Positions 1 through 14,358 of a stretch of DNA of 64,000 nt are shown here, one piece after another. The stretch lies in assembly GCA_963681505.1 (NCBI GenBank), contig OY811992.1, positions 806,001 through 870,000 on the forward strand, in the 5' to 3' direction. Positions within the stretch are counted from its first letter, which is position 1. Each line of letters starts with the position of its first letter. The translations under genes and the position numbers were made by a program. Source of the DNA: Eunapius fragilis (lineage: Eukaryota; Porifera; Demospongiae; Spongillida; Spongillidae). The notes beneath the pieces were generated by a model. It was not told the DNA's origin. It made no database searches and saw only the letters and a program-made list of their open reading frames with translations.

Positions 1-154
1 AATCTGTATAATCGATAATGATTTCTTTTTACTTGTTATAAAAATAATACAGTTCAATAGGTACCAACTCATAATTATGTGCATATTATTTATTATTATT
101 GTATTCACTGCTTATATAATATTAATAAATTCCAACATTAATGCATACAATGCT

Positions 155-445
155 CACATACATACATACATACATACATACATACATACATACATACATA
201 CATACATACATACATACATACATACATACATACATACATACATACATACATACACACACATACATACATACATACATACATACATACATACACACATACA
301 CACATACATACATACATACATACACACATACATACATACATACATACATACATACATACATACATACATACATACATACATACATACATACATACATACA
401 TACATACATACATACATACATGCATACATACATACATACATACAT
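155..445. repeat. (CATA)n microsatellite
   Basis: Nearly pure tetranucleotide with a few CACA interruptions, ending about 20 bp before the USP3 splice acceptor. The long open frames over it are artefacts. Confidence 0.95.
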
Positions 446-465
446 GCACACACGCATACACACAG

Positions 466-3400
466 GTATGTCAATGGCCATGCAAAGCAACATGCTGAGA
501 CTAATCCTGGCCATCTCCTTTGCATGGGTGCAGACTTGAGCCTATTCTGGTATGTGTTTGTGCCTAATGAACTCAAAGTGTCACATCCTGTGGTCACATC
601 CAGCTATGATCATAATGAATATGTGATAAATGAAACACCCTGTATCCAAGAACTAAGGACAGAGATAAGATGTATCGGGTATGTACCCACTGTCTGTACA
701 TTTTCATATATGTACGTTGGTGGCTTGTTAGTGCTACTTCAATTCAGAGCTCTAGGTGCTCATAAAGTCTAAATAAAGGCCTACTTTTGAAGGCCTACTA
801 ATGAGGTGACCTCTGTTATATAGCCTGCAGTGGTACTCTTCGTACAGGCTTTGAAGCTAAATCAAAGTGCCTTTACAAAAACAGAGCCTTTACAAAAACA
901 GAGCATTTCGGTATCAATGTAGGGATTCAAAAAGGTTACCTTGTAACCTTATGGCCAATTTTTGTCTGCCATTGTTTTGCAAACCTTATGGCTTCATTTG
1001 TAACAATAGTCCTTGTTTGATGACACCAACTTTGGGTGAATGGGAGCATTGAATGTGTGGTATGCCATAGTATGCCATGGTATTCTTGTATTGGTATGAT
1101 GATGACGTTGGTATGAGGGCCAGCCGTGATGACGTTGGTATAAGGCTAGCCATCATGACGTTGGTATGAGGCGAAGGCAAACATGATGTAATGTTTTAAG
1201 GCTTAGGGGAAAAGCGAAAAGACTGCACAGATGATGAAGTGATAGGTGGACTATATTGATTACTGGGTTTTTTACTGGATGTTTTACTGGATGTTTTACT
1301 GGATGTTTTACTGGATGTTTTACTGGGTGTTTTACTGGATGTTTTACTTGGTGTTTTACTGGATGTTTTACTCTCAGTAAATGAGAATGAACATTCTGAA
1401 CTTACTACCACATGATATGAGCCAAAAATTGTGCAAAGCAAAAGATAGAAACCTATTACAACAGGTTAAAATGCTTCCCTAAGCCTACAATAACCACAGA
1501 TAGCACACCACTTTGCTGAAAGGTTCACACCACATATCCACCACATAAATAATGTCTGACACAAAGCCAGTGTGGGGGGTATGTTAATGTGATAAGGGTA
1601 CTTCACACCAAGTAAGGTCTCATGTAGTGGTACTTGTGTGGGTGAAGGTGACCAGAGCAGACAACCAAATAAAACATGGTTTCACACTACGCAGCTGGTG
1701 TGGTATCACCACCATTAGTCGACCCTGCCCATCCTATCTCATTAGACTCTCTCTCTCCTTCTCCTTGCTTCACTCCCCTCTTCCCTTTTCCTCCTCCTTA
1801 TACATCCTCCTTTCCACCTTCCTCCTCCCCACTCCTTACACCTTCCTCCTCACTCCTTACACCTTCCCCCTCCCCACTCCTTACACCTTCTTCCTCCCCA
1901 TTCCTTACACCTTCCTCCTCCCAAATTCCTACACCTCCTCCCAACTTCCCCCCCACTCCTTACACCTTCCTCCTCCCACTCCTTACACCTTCCTCCTCCC
2001 ACTCCTTACACCTTCCTCCTCCCCACTCCTTACACTTCCTCCTCCCCACTCCTTATACCCCCACTGCACAAATGGTGAAGGATCACTTATATTTTAGTGC
2101 ATTTGTTTGGCCATGAGGTTGTATGTCACGGCTTATCCTGTTGCATTGTCACCTGCTCTTGTATGTGTAACAGCCGGCTGGATTTAGATGATGATGATGG
2201 TGATGATGATGGTGTCTCAGTTTCCAAGGAGACATCAGGTGATGATAGTAGTCCTCTAGTTTCCAAGGAGACATCAGGTGATGATGACCCTCTCCCAGTT
2301 TCCAAGAAGGCAAAGTTGAATGTAAGCAACTCCTCCAGGTCCCTTGCCTTCAAATAGTTAGACCTATATGCTATTCCCAGAATGGACAGAACAGACCTGT
2401 CAGAAGAGTAGGATTGCTAAATCTTGGCAATACTTGCTTCATGAACGCAATTCTGCAGTCATTGTGGTAAGTCATCTTAGTGGGTGGGGGGCGCAGGGTT
2501 GGGGGTCATTTTGCTACTGTTAACCATGGAAGGGGCTGCAAGGGGGTGGATCTCATCCCCAGGCCATGGAGGGGGCTGCAAGAGGGTGGCTCTCATTCCC
2601 AGGCCATAGAGGGTGGTTCTCATCCCCAGGCCATAGAGGGTGGCTCTCATCCCCAGGCCATAGAGGGTGGTTCTCATCCCCGGGCCATAGAGGGTGGCTC
2701 TCATCCCCAGTCCATATAGAGGGTGACTCTCATCCCCAGGCCATGGAAGGGGCTGCAAGAGGGTGGCTCTTATAGACAGGGCTGCAGTGACTCTCATCCC
2801 CAGGCCATAGCTGCATATGACCTGGGAAATTCTTTACTTAAAAAAAGAGTAGTATACCTTCCTTCTCCCATCCACCTCACTGCTTCCTTCTCCCATCCAC
2901 CTCACTGCTTCCTTCTCCCATCCACCTCACTGCTTCCTCCTCCCATCCACCTCACTGCTTCCTCCTTTTTCTTAGTAATATTGCACAGTTCTGTGCATAT
3001 TTTCAGACCCTTGAGATGGTTTCCCTTGGACCAGCTGAAATGGAACTGAAGAAACCAGTTCACCAATATCTCACCCGTAACCAATGTTCAACTGACAGTG
3101 TGTAAGCACACGGGGGGTGTTCAGCAAGGAAGGGGGTGTGGCCTAGGATTTGAGGTGTTCACACTATATATTCAGGTCACTTGTTGGGGAGATGCAGAAA
3201 GTACTCATTGCTCTTTTGGACAACGAGAGCTGTACATACTCCCCAAACTCTTTTCTGTCTGCAGTGTGGAAATTAGTTCCTAGGTTTAGGTAAGTTCTGT
3301 ACAACACATCATAGTCACCATCTAGTCCACCCTCACATCCCTCCCATTCCCCATTAACCCTCCGACCTTTCCTCTCTTTCCCTCCTTCACTCCTTCCCTC

Positions 3401-6400
3401 ATCCTCCCTCCCATCTCTTCCTCCTTCCCATCTCTTCCTCCTCCCTCCCATCTCTCCCTCCCTCCCATATCTCCCTCCCTCCAATCTCCAATCTCTCCCT
3501 CCCTCCCTCCCATCTCTCTCTCTCTCCCATTTTTTCCCTCCCTCCCATCTCTCCCTTCCCTCCCATCTCTTCCTCTCCCTCCCTCTCTCCTCCCTCCCAT
3601 CTGTCCCTCCCTCCCATCTGTCCCTCCCTCCCATCTCTCCCTCCCTCCCATCTCTCCCTCACTTCCCTCTCCTTCCCTCCTTCTCTCTCTCCCTCTCACC
3701 TCAGGGGCTACCATCAGCAGGATGCACATGAGTTCCTTAGGTATATCATGGACCAGTTGCACACTGAGCTGTTGAGAAGACCCAACCCAGCTGTTGGAGG
3801 GGATTCCCCCCAGGGCAGCACAATAGTCTCCAAACTATTTGGAGGCAGGCTTCAGAGTGATGTGAGGACCCTCTGCACACATAACATATGCACACACGCA
3901 CACAGCATTGATATGAACATATACCCATTGTAGCTTGATATATTAGTTATGCACGTGTACATGTATGTGTATGTATATGTATGTATGTGTATACATATGT
4001 ATGTATGTGTATGCATATGTATGTATTTGTATGTGCTATTGCATGCTAATTAGTGGGCTGTGTAGAGGAAATTTTATTATTCCAATATGTCTGTACCCTG
4101 AGGGAACAGGTCTAGCTGGGAGACTTTATATCATTTGAGCCCACAGTATGTTGGGATAATTAACATGTTGGTGAAGGTGGTATGTCTGTGTGTTATCAGT
4201 TGGTGACATTCACTCTACACAGTAATTGGATATAACTGGCTGGTGCATAAACCAATCACCTGTCCAGATGCTTCGTTTGTTCCAATCCAAAGATTTAGTT
4301 TTGTACACTTGCAAACACGTGTTAACACCACCACTACCCACATACACATGCTAACACCACCACTACCCACATACACATGTTAATGCCACCCCGATACCCA
4401 CATACACATGTTAATGCCACCAATACCCACATACACATGTTAACAGCACCAATACCCACATACACATGTTAACACCACCAATACCCACATACACATTTTA
4501 GTGCAAACGTTTGCTCAAGCTTTGTATTGCCATGTGTGTTATCCCATGAGGGTGGACATGTGTGGTGGTAGTCATCCCATGAGGGTGGACATGTGTCAAC
4601 CCATGAGGGTGGACATGTGTCAACCCATGAGGGTGGACATGTGTCAACCCATGAGGGTGGACATGTGTCAACCCATGAGGGTGGACATGTGTCAACCCAT
4701 GAGGGTGGACATGTGTCAACCCATGAGGGTGGACATGTGTCAACCCATGAGGGTGGACATGTGTCAACCCATGAGGGTGGACATGTGTCAACCCATGAGG
4801 GTGGACATGTGTGGTGGTAGTCATCCCATGAGGGTGGACATGTGTCAACCCATGAGGGTGGACATGTGTGGTGGTAGTCATCCCATGAGGGTGGACATGT
4901 GTCAACCCATGAGGGTGGACATGTGTGGTGGTAGTCATCCCATGAGGGTGGACATGTGTCAACCCATGAGGGTGGACATGTGTGGTGGTAGTCATCCCAT
5001 GAGGGTGGACATGTGTGGTGGTAGTCATCCCATGAGGGTGGACATGTGTGGTGGCAGTCATCCCATGAGGGTGGACATGTGTGGTGGTAGTCATCCCATG
5101 AGGGTGGACATGTGTGGTGGTAGTCATCCCATGAGGGTGGACATGTGTGGTGGTAGTCATCCCATGAGGGTGGACATGTGTGGTGGTAGTCATCACATGA
5201 GGGTGGACATGCAAGGGAAGTGTGGATATTGGCTCACCAAGTACTTCACCACCTGAGGACAGAACTGCCCCCTATTGATGGAAGGGGGGAGGGGCCAAAA
5301 GGACCATTGGGGTGGGATGGGATGGTGTGAGGTGTGGAGAGGGTGTAGGGTGGGGGTTGAGGTGTGAGAGTGGTGGTTGAATGAATGTGGGGGTGAGAAT
5401 GCATTATTTCTATGGGAAAGAGGACAGAGAAGGAGGGTAGAGAGGGGTAGGTCAGAGAGGTAGGTCAGAGGGGCATACATACATGTACTAGTTATTTATG
5501 CATAGTAAGAAAATTATTGTCATGTCATTATGATGATGTGGTGAGATTATGGTTGTCTAGCAGAGTTATCTTGTTACATGTATGCAAACAGCTTTAACCA
5601 ACTAAGGAATGTGTTTATAGTGCCTGGTGACATGAGGCTACTGTAGCTGGTGACATGAGGCTACTGTAGCTGGTGACATGAGGCTACTGTAGCTGTTGAC
5701 ATGAGGCTACTGTAGCTGGTGACATGAGGCTACTGTAGCTGGTGACATGAGGCTACTGTAGCTGGTGACATGAGGCTACTGTAGCTGGTGACATGTGGCT
5801 ACTGTAGCTGGTGACATGAGGCTACTGTAGCTGGTGACATGAGGCTACTGTAGTTGGTGACATGAGGCTACTGTAGCTGGTGACATGAGGCTACTGTAGC
5901 TGGTGACATGAGGCTACTGTAGCTGTTGACATGAAGCTACTGTAGCTGGTGACATGAGGCTACTGTAGCTGGTGACATGAGGCTACTGTAGCTGGTGACA
6001 TGAGGCTACTGTAGCTGGTGACATGAGGCTACTGTAGCTGGTGACATGAGGCTACTGTAGCTGGTGACATGAGGCTACTGTAGCTGGTGACATGAGGCTA
6101 CTGTAGCTGTTGACATGAGGCTACTGTAGCTGTTGACATGAGGCTACTGTAGCTGTTGACATGAGGATTCCCAATAGTGCAATGCTGTTAATTCTTATTG
6201 GGGCAGAGTTATTCTGAAGCCCCTCCAAAAATTTAATAATGACCAAATGTTATGTTCCTCTCTGCTTATCCATTCATCTTGTATATCTGCTTTTTAAAGT
6301 TCAGAGTTATGAATGCCCTATCTTGATGATGTCAGATGTGTAGGATATTTCCATGGTTTAGTTTTATTTAAACAAGGTGCCTTTGACATTGGGCTGCAAT

Positions 6401-8640
6401 TTAACCCCAAACAGATGTGACATCCTTTTTGTGCATCCTGATTCCACATTCTCTCCCTAGTCCCTGGTGCAAGGGATCCATATGACCCCCCTCCTAGTCC
6501 CTGGTGCAAGGGATCCATATGACCCCCCTCCTAGTCCCTGGTGCAAGGGATCCATATGACTCCCCTTCTAGTCCCTGGTGCAAGGGATCCATATGACCAC
6601 CCTCCTAGTCCCTGGTGCATGGGATCCATATTACCCCCCCCTCCTAGGTTCACAAATAGGCAATGTGCTTGGTCCTCAAATGTTGATCAATTATTTAAAA
6701 GCACCTTACAGTGCATCACGTGTGGCCCACAATTTCAAGAATAGCTAAGTGCACACGTGATTGAACATGATTGGCCCACAATTTCAAGAATATGGTTCGC
6801 CCAATTCATGCTGTATCCATTTAAATCAAATAAGTGGAGAAAAAAAAAAGATTAAAGAAATTGCAGTTATATATTAGCATGGCTTGACACTTTCTGATAT
6901 AATAGTAATTTAATGTATTCTAAACAAATGCAAATCATAATAAACGTGTGCACTGTGCTATTCTTGAAACTATGGGCCTAACGTGATGCGCTGCTATTCT
7001 TGAAACTATGGGCCTAACGTGATGCGCTGCTATTCTTGAAATAGTGGGCCAACCACGTGATGTGCTGCTATTCTTGAAATAGTGGGCCAACCACGTGATG
7101 TGCTGCTATTCTTGAAATTGTGGGCCAACCACGTGATGTGCTGCTATTCTTGAAATTGTGGGCCAACCACGTGATGTGCTGCTATTCTTGAAATTGTGGG
7201 CCAATCACGTGATGCGCTGCTATTTTAAAATTTGTGCCAACCACATGCACACATGTTACAATATAATCTGCTGGTTTATTTTATTGTCCCTTTGGTGGTC
7301 AGTCAGGTCTGTGTAGGTTCCTTTGGTGGTCAGTCAGGTCTGTGTACAGGTTCCTTTGGTGGTCAGTCAGGTCTGTGTAGGTTCCTTTGGTGGTCAGTCA
7401 GGTCTGTGTAGGTTCCTTTGGTGGTCAGTCAGGTCTGTGTAGGTTCCTTTGGTGGTCAGTCAGAGGTCTTTGTAGGCTCCTTTGGTGGCCAGGTTGTCAC
7501 ACACCCACAAAGGTAGACAAAGTAGTAAATTTAATGTACTCATTTGTAAGGAAATGAGTACGTTAAATTTCCACCTTTGTGGTTGTGTGATGGGATAAAT
7601 GTTGTGCTGGTGTGTATGGCATATGCGTGTGGTGCAAAGGGGTTTTGTACAACCTTGCGTGAAATGTCACACTACCTCTCTGCTGTGTCTACCACACCTT
7701 TGTGCACATGTTCCTAAAGACACATGCACACACACACACACTGTCTACACGTTTCACCATCCCATGGTGTAGCGTGCACACATCACATGCTCTCATATAT
7801 CACATTGGAGGGCTGAGGTATAACCATGGCAGTGCTGAGGTATAACCATGGCAGGGCTGAGGTATAACCATGGCAGTGCAGAGGTATAACCATGGCAGTG
7901 CTGAGGTATAACCATGGCAGTGCTGAGGTATAACCATGGCAGTGCTGAGGTATAACCATGGCAGGGCTGAGGTATAACCATGGCAGTGCTGAGGTATAAC
8001 CATGGCAGAGCTGAGGTATAACCATGGCAGAGCTGAGGTATAACCATGGCAGGGCAGAGGTATAACCATGGCAGGGCTGAGGTATAACCATGGCAGTGCT
8101 GAGGTATAACCATGGCAGGGCTGAGGTATAACCATGGCAGGGCTGAGGTATAACCATGGCAGTGCTTCCATCTCCCTTGTGGTGAGTATGTACAACCATC
8201 CCTTAACATGTTGGATAGGATGGGGGGAGGAGAGGATCCTTCACATGTTGGGGACCCTAAGTATATACTGTATTCATGCTTGAAATGACTCTTGTGAGTC
8301 ATCATGCATGTACAAGGTCAATACACACACGATGACATGTTAAGGTCCTGCTTTACTTTCCCCATTCATCCCTCTCCTCATCCCTACTCCATCTCATCTC
8401 TCCTCCCCATCCCTACTCCACTCTCATCTCTCCTCCCATCCCTCCTCGCCATCCCTACTCCCCATTCCTCATCCCCATCCCTACTCCCCATCCCCTTTTT
8501 CTCTAGGTGACCTGCATGGTATGTAAGAAGGAGTCATGCACATTTGACCCAATCCTTGGTGAGTTTTGTATGTGCCTTGTACAGCAAACCAGACATATAT
8601 GTACCTTGACTAATGGCCCATTGGTAGGGATGACCTTGAG

Positions 8641-8699
<59 letters not shown>

Positions 8700-11600
8700 T
8701 GTGTGTGTGTGTATGTGTGTGTGTATGTGTGTGTGTGTGTGTGTGTCTAACGTTCTATTTACACATGCGTTACAGATATTTCATTGGACATTCAGGAGTG
8801 TAAAAAAGGAGATGCACCAAGCTGTTCACTCATAGGTGTGCTCACCCTAAACAATTTTCACCCCTCCCATTTGCCATCTTCCCTTTGCCCATCCCTCCTT
8901 ACTCTTCCAACCTTCCTATTACCTCCCTCTCCTCCCCTCTCTCTCCTCCCCTCCCTCTCCTCCCCCTCCCTCTCCTCCCCTCCCTCCCATCCACTGCCTC
9001 CCCCTCCCCTCCCATTCACTGCCTCCCCACCCCTCCTCTCCACCACCTGTCCCACCCTCCCTCCCCTCCCCTCCACCCTCCCCTTCCCCTCCACCCTCCC
9101 CTCCACCCCCTCCCCTCCACCCTCCCCTTCACCCTCCCCTCCCCTCCACCCTCCCCCTCCCCTCCACCCTCCCCCTCCCCTCCACCCTCCCCCTCCCCTC
9201 CACCCTCCTCCACCCTCCCCACCTCTCTCCCTCCACTCCCTCCACCACTCACCCTCCACTCCCTCGCTCCCCTCACCCTCCACCCCCTCATCCTCTACCC
9301 ACTCACCCTCCACCCACTCACCCTCCACCCCCTCACCCTCTACCCACTCACCCTCCACCCACTCACCCTCCACCCACTCACCCTTGTTCCTTTCTTCTCC
9401 AATCACTTTACAAGACTGCCTGGCTAGTTTCACAAGATTGGAGACACTTGATCAAACAGAATGGTACCATTGTGTTCAATGCAAGTGCAGACAGCCATCT
9501 TTGAAACAGCTAATTATCGAGTCCTTACCCAATGTGAGTACCTAATGTGAGTACCTAATGTGAGTACCTAATATGAGTACCTAATGTGAGTACCTAATGT
9601 GAGTACCTAATGTGAGTATCTAATGTGAGTACCTAATATGAGTACCTAATGTGAGTACCTAATATGAGTACCTAATGTGAGTACCTAATGTGAGTACCTA
9701 ATGTGAGTACCTAATGTGAGTACCTAATATGAGTACCTAATGTGAGTACCTAATATGAGTACCTAATGTGAGTACCTAATGTGAGTACCTAATGTGAGTA
9801 CCTAATGTGAGTACCTAATGTGAGTACCTAATGTGAGTACCTAATGTGAGTACCTAATGTGAGTACCTAATGTGAGTACCTAATATGAGTACCTAATGTG
9901 AGTACCTAATATGAGTACCTAATGTGAGTACCTAATGTGAGTACCTAATGTGAGTACCTAATGTGAGTACCTAATGTGAGTACCTAATGTGAGTACCTAA
10001 TGTGAGTACCTAATGTGAGTACCCAATGTGAGTACCTAATGTGAGTATCTAATGTGAGTACCTAATGTAGTGTGGGACCTCATGTTCGTTGTTACCCAGA
10101 GGGTCATGTGTGGTGTTACCCAGGGGGTCATGTGTGGAGTTACCCAGTGAGTCATGTGCTGTGTTACCCAGGGGGTCATGTGCGGTGTTACCCAGGGGGT
10201 CATGTACAGTGTTACTCAGGGAGTCATGTGCGGTGTTACCCAGGGGGTCATGTGCGGTGTTACCCAATGAGTCTGTGTGATCTGATGTTTATTTATGCAC
10301 AGATCAAAATTAGAAGTATCATGTATATGTATGGGTTTGTGATGTTTGCAATGTCTTATCATCTCAGCATGGCTAGCCCCTAAGGTACACGCACACACAC
10401 GCACATGCACACACACACACACACATATACACAAGAGCATGGCTAGATGCTTAGTACACATATGTATCTCGCCATGATATGTCTGTTTCATTGATACTTT
10501 TGTCCAGATAGTTCTTATTGATAAGTAGCCCTGCTTAAATTTTAGTATGTCTGTGCAAAGCCCCCCAGCTTAGTATGACTATGCAAACTTTGGCTTGTCT
10601 GAGGCTGCTTATCTGAATGGAACTTAAACAATGTCCATCTGTTGTACTAGGGTAAGGGGTAGTCATGTCCACCCACTGCACCACACTACAGTATCAGACA
10701 TCATATCTCCCATGCATACTCACCAGCACACCTCCCATGCATACACCTCCTACACATACTCACCAGCACACCTCCTACACATACTCACCAGCACACCTCC
10801 CACACATACTCACCAGCACACCTCCCACACATACTCACCAGCACACCTCCCACACATACTCACCAGCACACCTCCCACACATACTCACCAGCACACCTCC
10901 CACACATACTCACCAGCACACCTCCCACACATACTCACCAGCACACCTCCCACACATACTCACCAGCACACCTCCCACACATACTCACCAGCACACCTCT
11001 CACACATACTCACCAGTACACCTCCCACACATACTCACCAGCACACCTCTCACACATACTCACCAGTACACTTCCCACACATATTCACCAGCACACCTCC
11101 CACACATACTCACCAGCACACCTCCCACACATACTCACCAGCACACCTCTCACACATACTCACCAGTACACCTCCCACACATACTCACCAGCACACCTCC
11201 CACACATACTCACCAGCACACCTCTCACACATACTCACCAGCACACCTCCCACACATACTCACCAGCACACCTCCCACACATACTCACCAGCACACCTCT
11301 CACACATACTCACCAGCACACCTCTCACACATACTCACCAGCACACCTCCCACACATACTCACCAGCACACCTCTCACACATACTCACCAGTACACTTCC
11401 CACACATACTCACCAGCACACCTCTCACACATACTCACCAGCACACTAGCAAGTTGCCTTTTGTGTCATTTGTTTCCACCTGACTAACTTCTTTGCTTAC
11501 ACTGCTTACCAAATGAACCTTTTCATGCTTGTATATGTATGGTTGCATAGCTATCTAAGTGATGTGATGTATGATGGTGATGATGTGTTTCACATGGCTG

Positions 11601-14059
11601 AACCCCCCCCCCCCCCCCCACTCCTCCACTCCTCCATCTCCCTTGTCAGGTGGAATGATGCATCTCACTCACTTTTAAAGTGCATCTATTGGTGCCACCT
11701 CCCACCCCTCCCACACCCTCCCCACACCCCATCCCATCTATTGCATTATCAATTATTTCTTTCCCTCCTGTTCCTTTCCCATTGCTCCACCCACCTCCCC
11801 GCCCTTTCTCTTTGCTCCACCCACCTCCCTGCCTTCCCCTTTGCTCCACCCACCTCCCCGCCCTTTCTCTTTGCTCCACCCACCTCCCCGCCCTTTCCCT
11901 TTGCTCCACCCACCTCCCTGCCTTCCCCTTTGCTCCACCCACCTCCCCGCCCTTTCCCTTTGCTCCACCCACCTCCCCGCCCTTTCCCTTTGCTCCACCC
12001 ACCTCCCCACCCTTTCCCTTTGCTCCACCCACCTCCCTGCCTTTCCCTTTGCTCCACCCACCTCCCCCGCCCTTTCCCTATGCTCCACCCACCTCCCCCC
12101 CCCCCCCTCTCATACAGGTTCTCTGCCTCCATCTCAAAAGGTTCAGGTATACCACATTTGTGCGTACAAAGCTGAATACCCAGGTGGCCTTCCCCCTGTG
12201 CGGTCTGGACATGACCCCTTACACAAGTAGCAAGATGGAAGCCATCTATGACCTCACCTCTGTGGTGGTACACCATGGAACAGGGTTTGTTGGGGAGGGA
12301 GGGGGAGGGAGGGGGGGGCGAGGGGGAGGGGAGGGAGAGGGGAGGGGCTTGTGTTGTTACTTTCAGATTTCAATGGCCCTTACGACAAATATGGTTTATA
12401 CTTGTATGTCTCCACCATCTTCCACTCCCTCTCTCCCTCCCTTAGTGCTGGTTCAGGCCATTACTCCATGTATGCTCACAATGCAGCCACAGGTATGCAT
12501 AAACTTGGTGATGGTAAGTGTACCTAGTTTAGCCGAGGGTGTGATGGTGGTAAGTGTGCCTAGATTAGCTGAGGGTGTGATGGTGGTAAGTGTGCCTAGA
12601 TTAGCTGAGGGTGTGATGGTGGTAAGTGTACCTAGATTAGCTGAGGGTATGATGGTGGTAAGTGTGCCTAGTTTAGCCGAGGGTGTGATGGTGGTAAGTG
12701 TGCCTAGTGGTAAGTGTACCTAGATTAGCCGAGGGTGTGATGGTGGTAAGTGTGCCTAGATTAGCTGAGGGTGTGATGGTGGTAAGTGTACCTAGATTAG
12801 CTGAGGGTATGATGGTGGTAAGTGTGCCTAGTTTAGCCGAGGGTGTGATGGTGGTAAGTGTGCCTAGTGGTAAGTGTACCTAGATTAGCTGAGGGTGTGA
12901 TGGTGGTAAGTGTACCTAGTTTAGCCGAGGGTGTGATGGTGGTAAGTGTGCCTAGTTTAGCTAAAGGTGTGATGGTGGCATATTTTATGGTATGTTGATG
13001 ATGGTAGACTAAAAAGGTTTAGAATTCTTCAAGGGTTAAGTGATGGCCATACAAGTATATGTGTGTGTGGGCTTGTGTTGGAGAGCAATTATTCTTCTGT
13101 TGCTAATATGCATACCACTAGGAGGTCGGAAGGTTGGCATTAAATGGAATGTCATTATGTATAGGTGCATATAGTCATATGAAGGAGTGAGCAGCTGTGT
13201 GAAGTCTGTGAATAGAAAACATGATGCATTATCTACTGAAATGGGAAGATTAGAACCATAGCTTTCAGAGACTTCCATGTTCAGTATAATCCATTTCTTG
13301 GTCTCCCTGATGACACCTCCATTTCCTGGTCCATGGTCACCCTCCATTCCCTGGTCCATGGTCACCCTCCATTCCCTGGTTCATGGTCACCCTCCATTCC
13401 CTGGTTCATGGTCACCCTCCATTCCCTGGTCCATGGTCACCCTCCATTTCCTGGTCCATGGTCACCCTCCATTTCCTGGTCCATGGTCACCCTCCATTCC
13501 CTGGTCCATGGTCACCCTCCATTCCCTGGTCCATGGTCACCCTCCATTCCCTGGTCCATGGTCACCCTCCATTCCCTGGTCCATGGTCACCCTCCATTCC
13601 CTGGTCCATGGTCACCCTCCATTCCCTGGTCCATGGTCACCCTCCATTCCCTGGTTCATGGTCACCCTCCATTCCCTGGTCCATGGTCACCCTCCATTCC
13701 CTGGTCCATGGTCACCCTCCATTCCCTGGTCCATGGTCACCCTCCATTCCCTGGTCCATGGTCACCCTCCATTCCCTGGTCCATGGTCACCCTCCATTCC
13801 CTGGTCCATGGTCACCCTCCATTCCCTGGTTCATGGTCACCCTCCATTCCCCGGAGGTTCATCACATCCATACCTCCTACCTCCTCTGTCATATTTGACA
13901 TTCTAGGCTGCTGGTAATTGAAGCAGTGAAGCAGAACAGCTGCTGTCACTGTACATGCAAAACATCTCAACTCACATTCCTGCAGTGTGAACTGCTCCAC
14001 TAAAGTTATTAGTAATATGATTTCTGTTGACATTGTAACATTACAAGATAGCTATTGTG

Positions 14060-14114
<55 letters not shown>

Positions 14115-14314
14115 TCATGTATGCTGTTTTTGTGATTAGGGGGGTTGTGGTTAAGAATACACTATGTTGGCTGCTGGCATACAAAGCTGTGTGTTGGGCA
14201 GAAACATAGCCATACTTTGTCCATAACACTAACCACAACCCCCCCCCCCCCCCCCCCCCCCCCATCTCCCCTCCTCCTGGTTTATGTATTGCATCTGATG
14301 TCCTCACAACATAT

Positions 14315-14358
<44 letters not shown>

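Noticed and set aside
155..445. Regularly spaced repeats resembling a CRISPR array (here and in other arrays)
   Set aside because: Units are head-to-tail without unique spacers, in an animal genome; they are satellites.
77..772. Long frames of His-Thr-Tyr-Ile and Cys-Met-Tyr-Val repeats
   Set aside because: Translation of a (CATA)n microsatellite; only the part from 466 is real USP3 exon.
4498..5256. Frames with MRVDMCQP or VHPHGMTTT repeats on opposite strands
   Set aside because: Products of the compound 24/39-bp minisatellite in a USP3 intron.
10631..11483. Two 272-codon frames rich in THQHTSHTYSPAH
   Set aside because: 25-bp minisatellite read in two frames; intronic.
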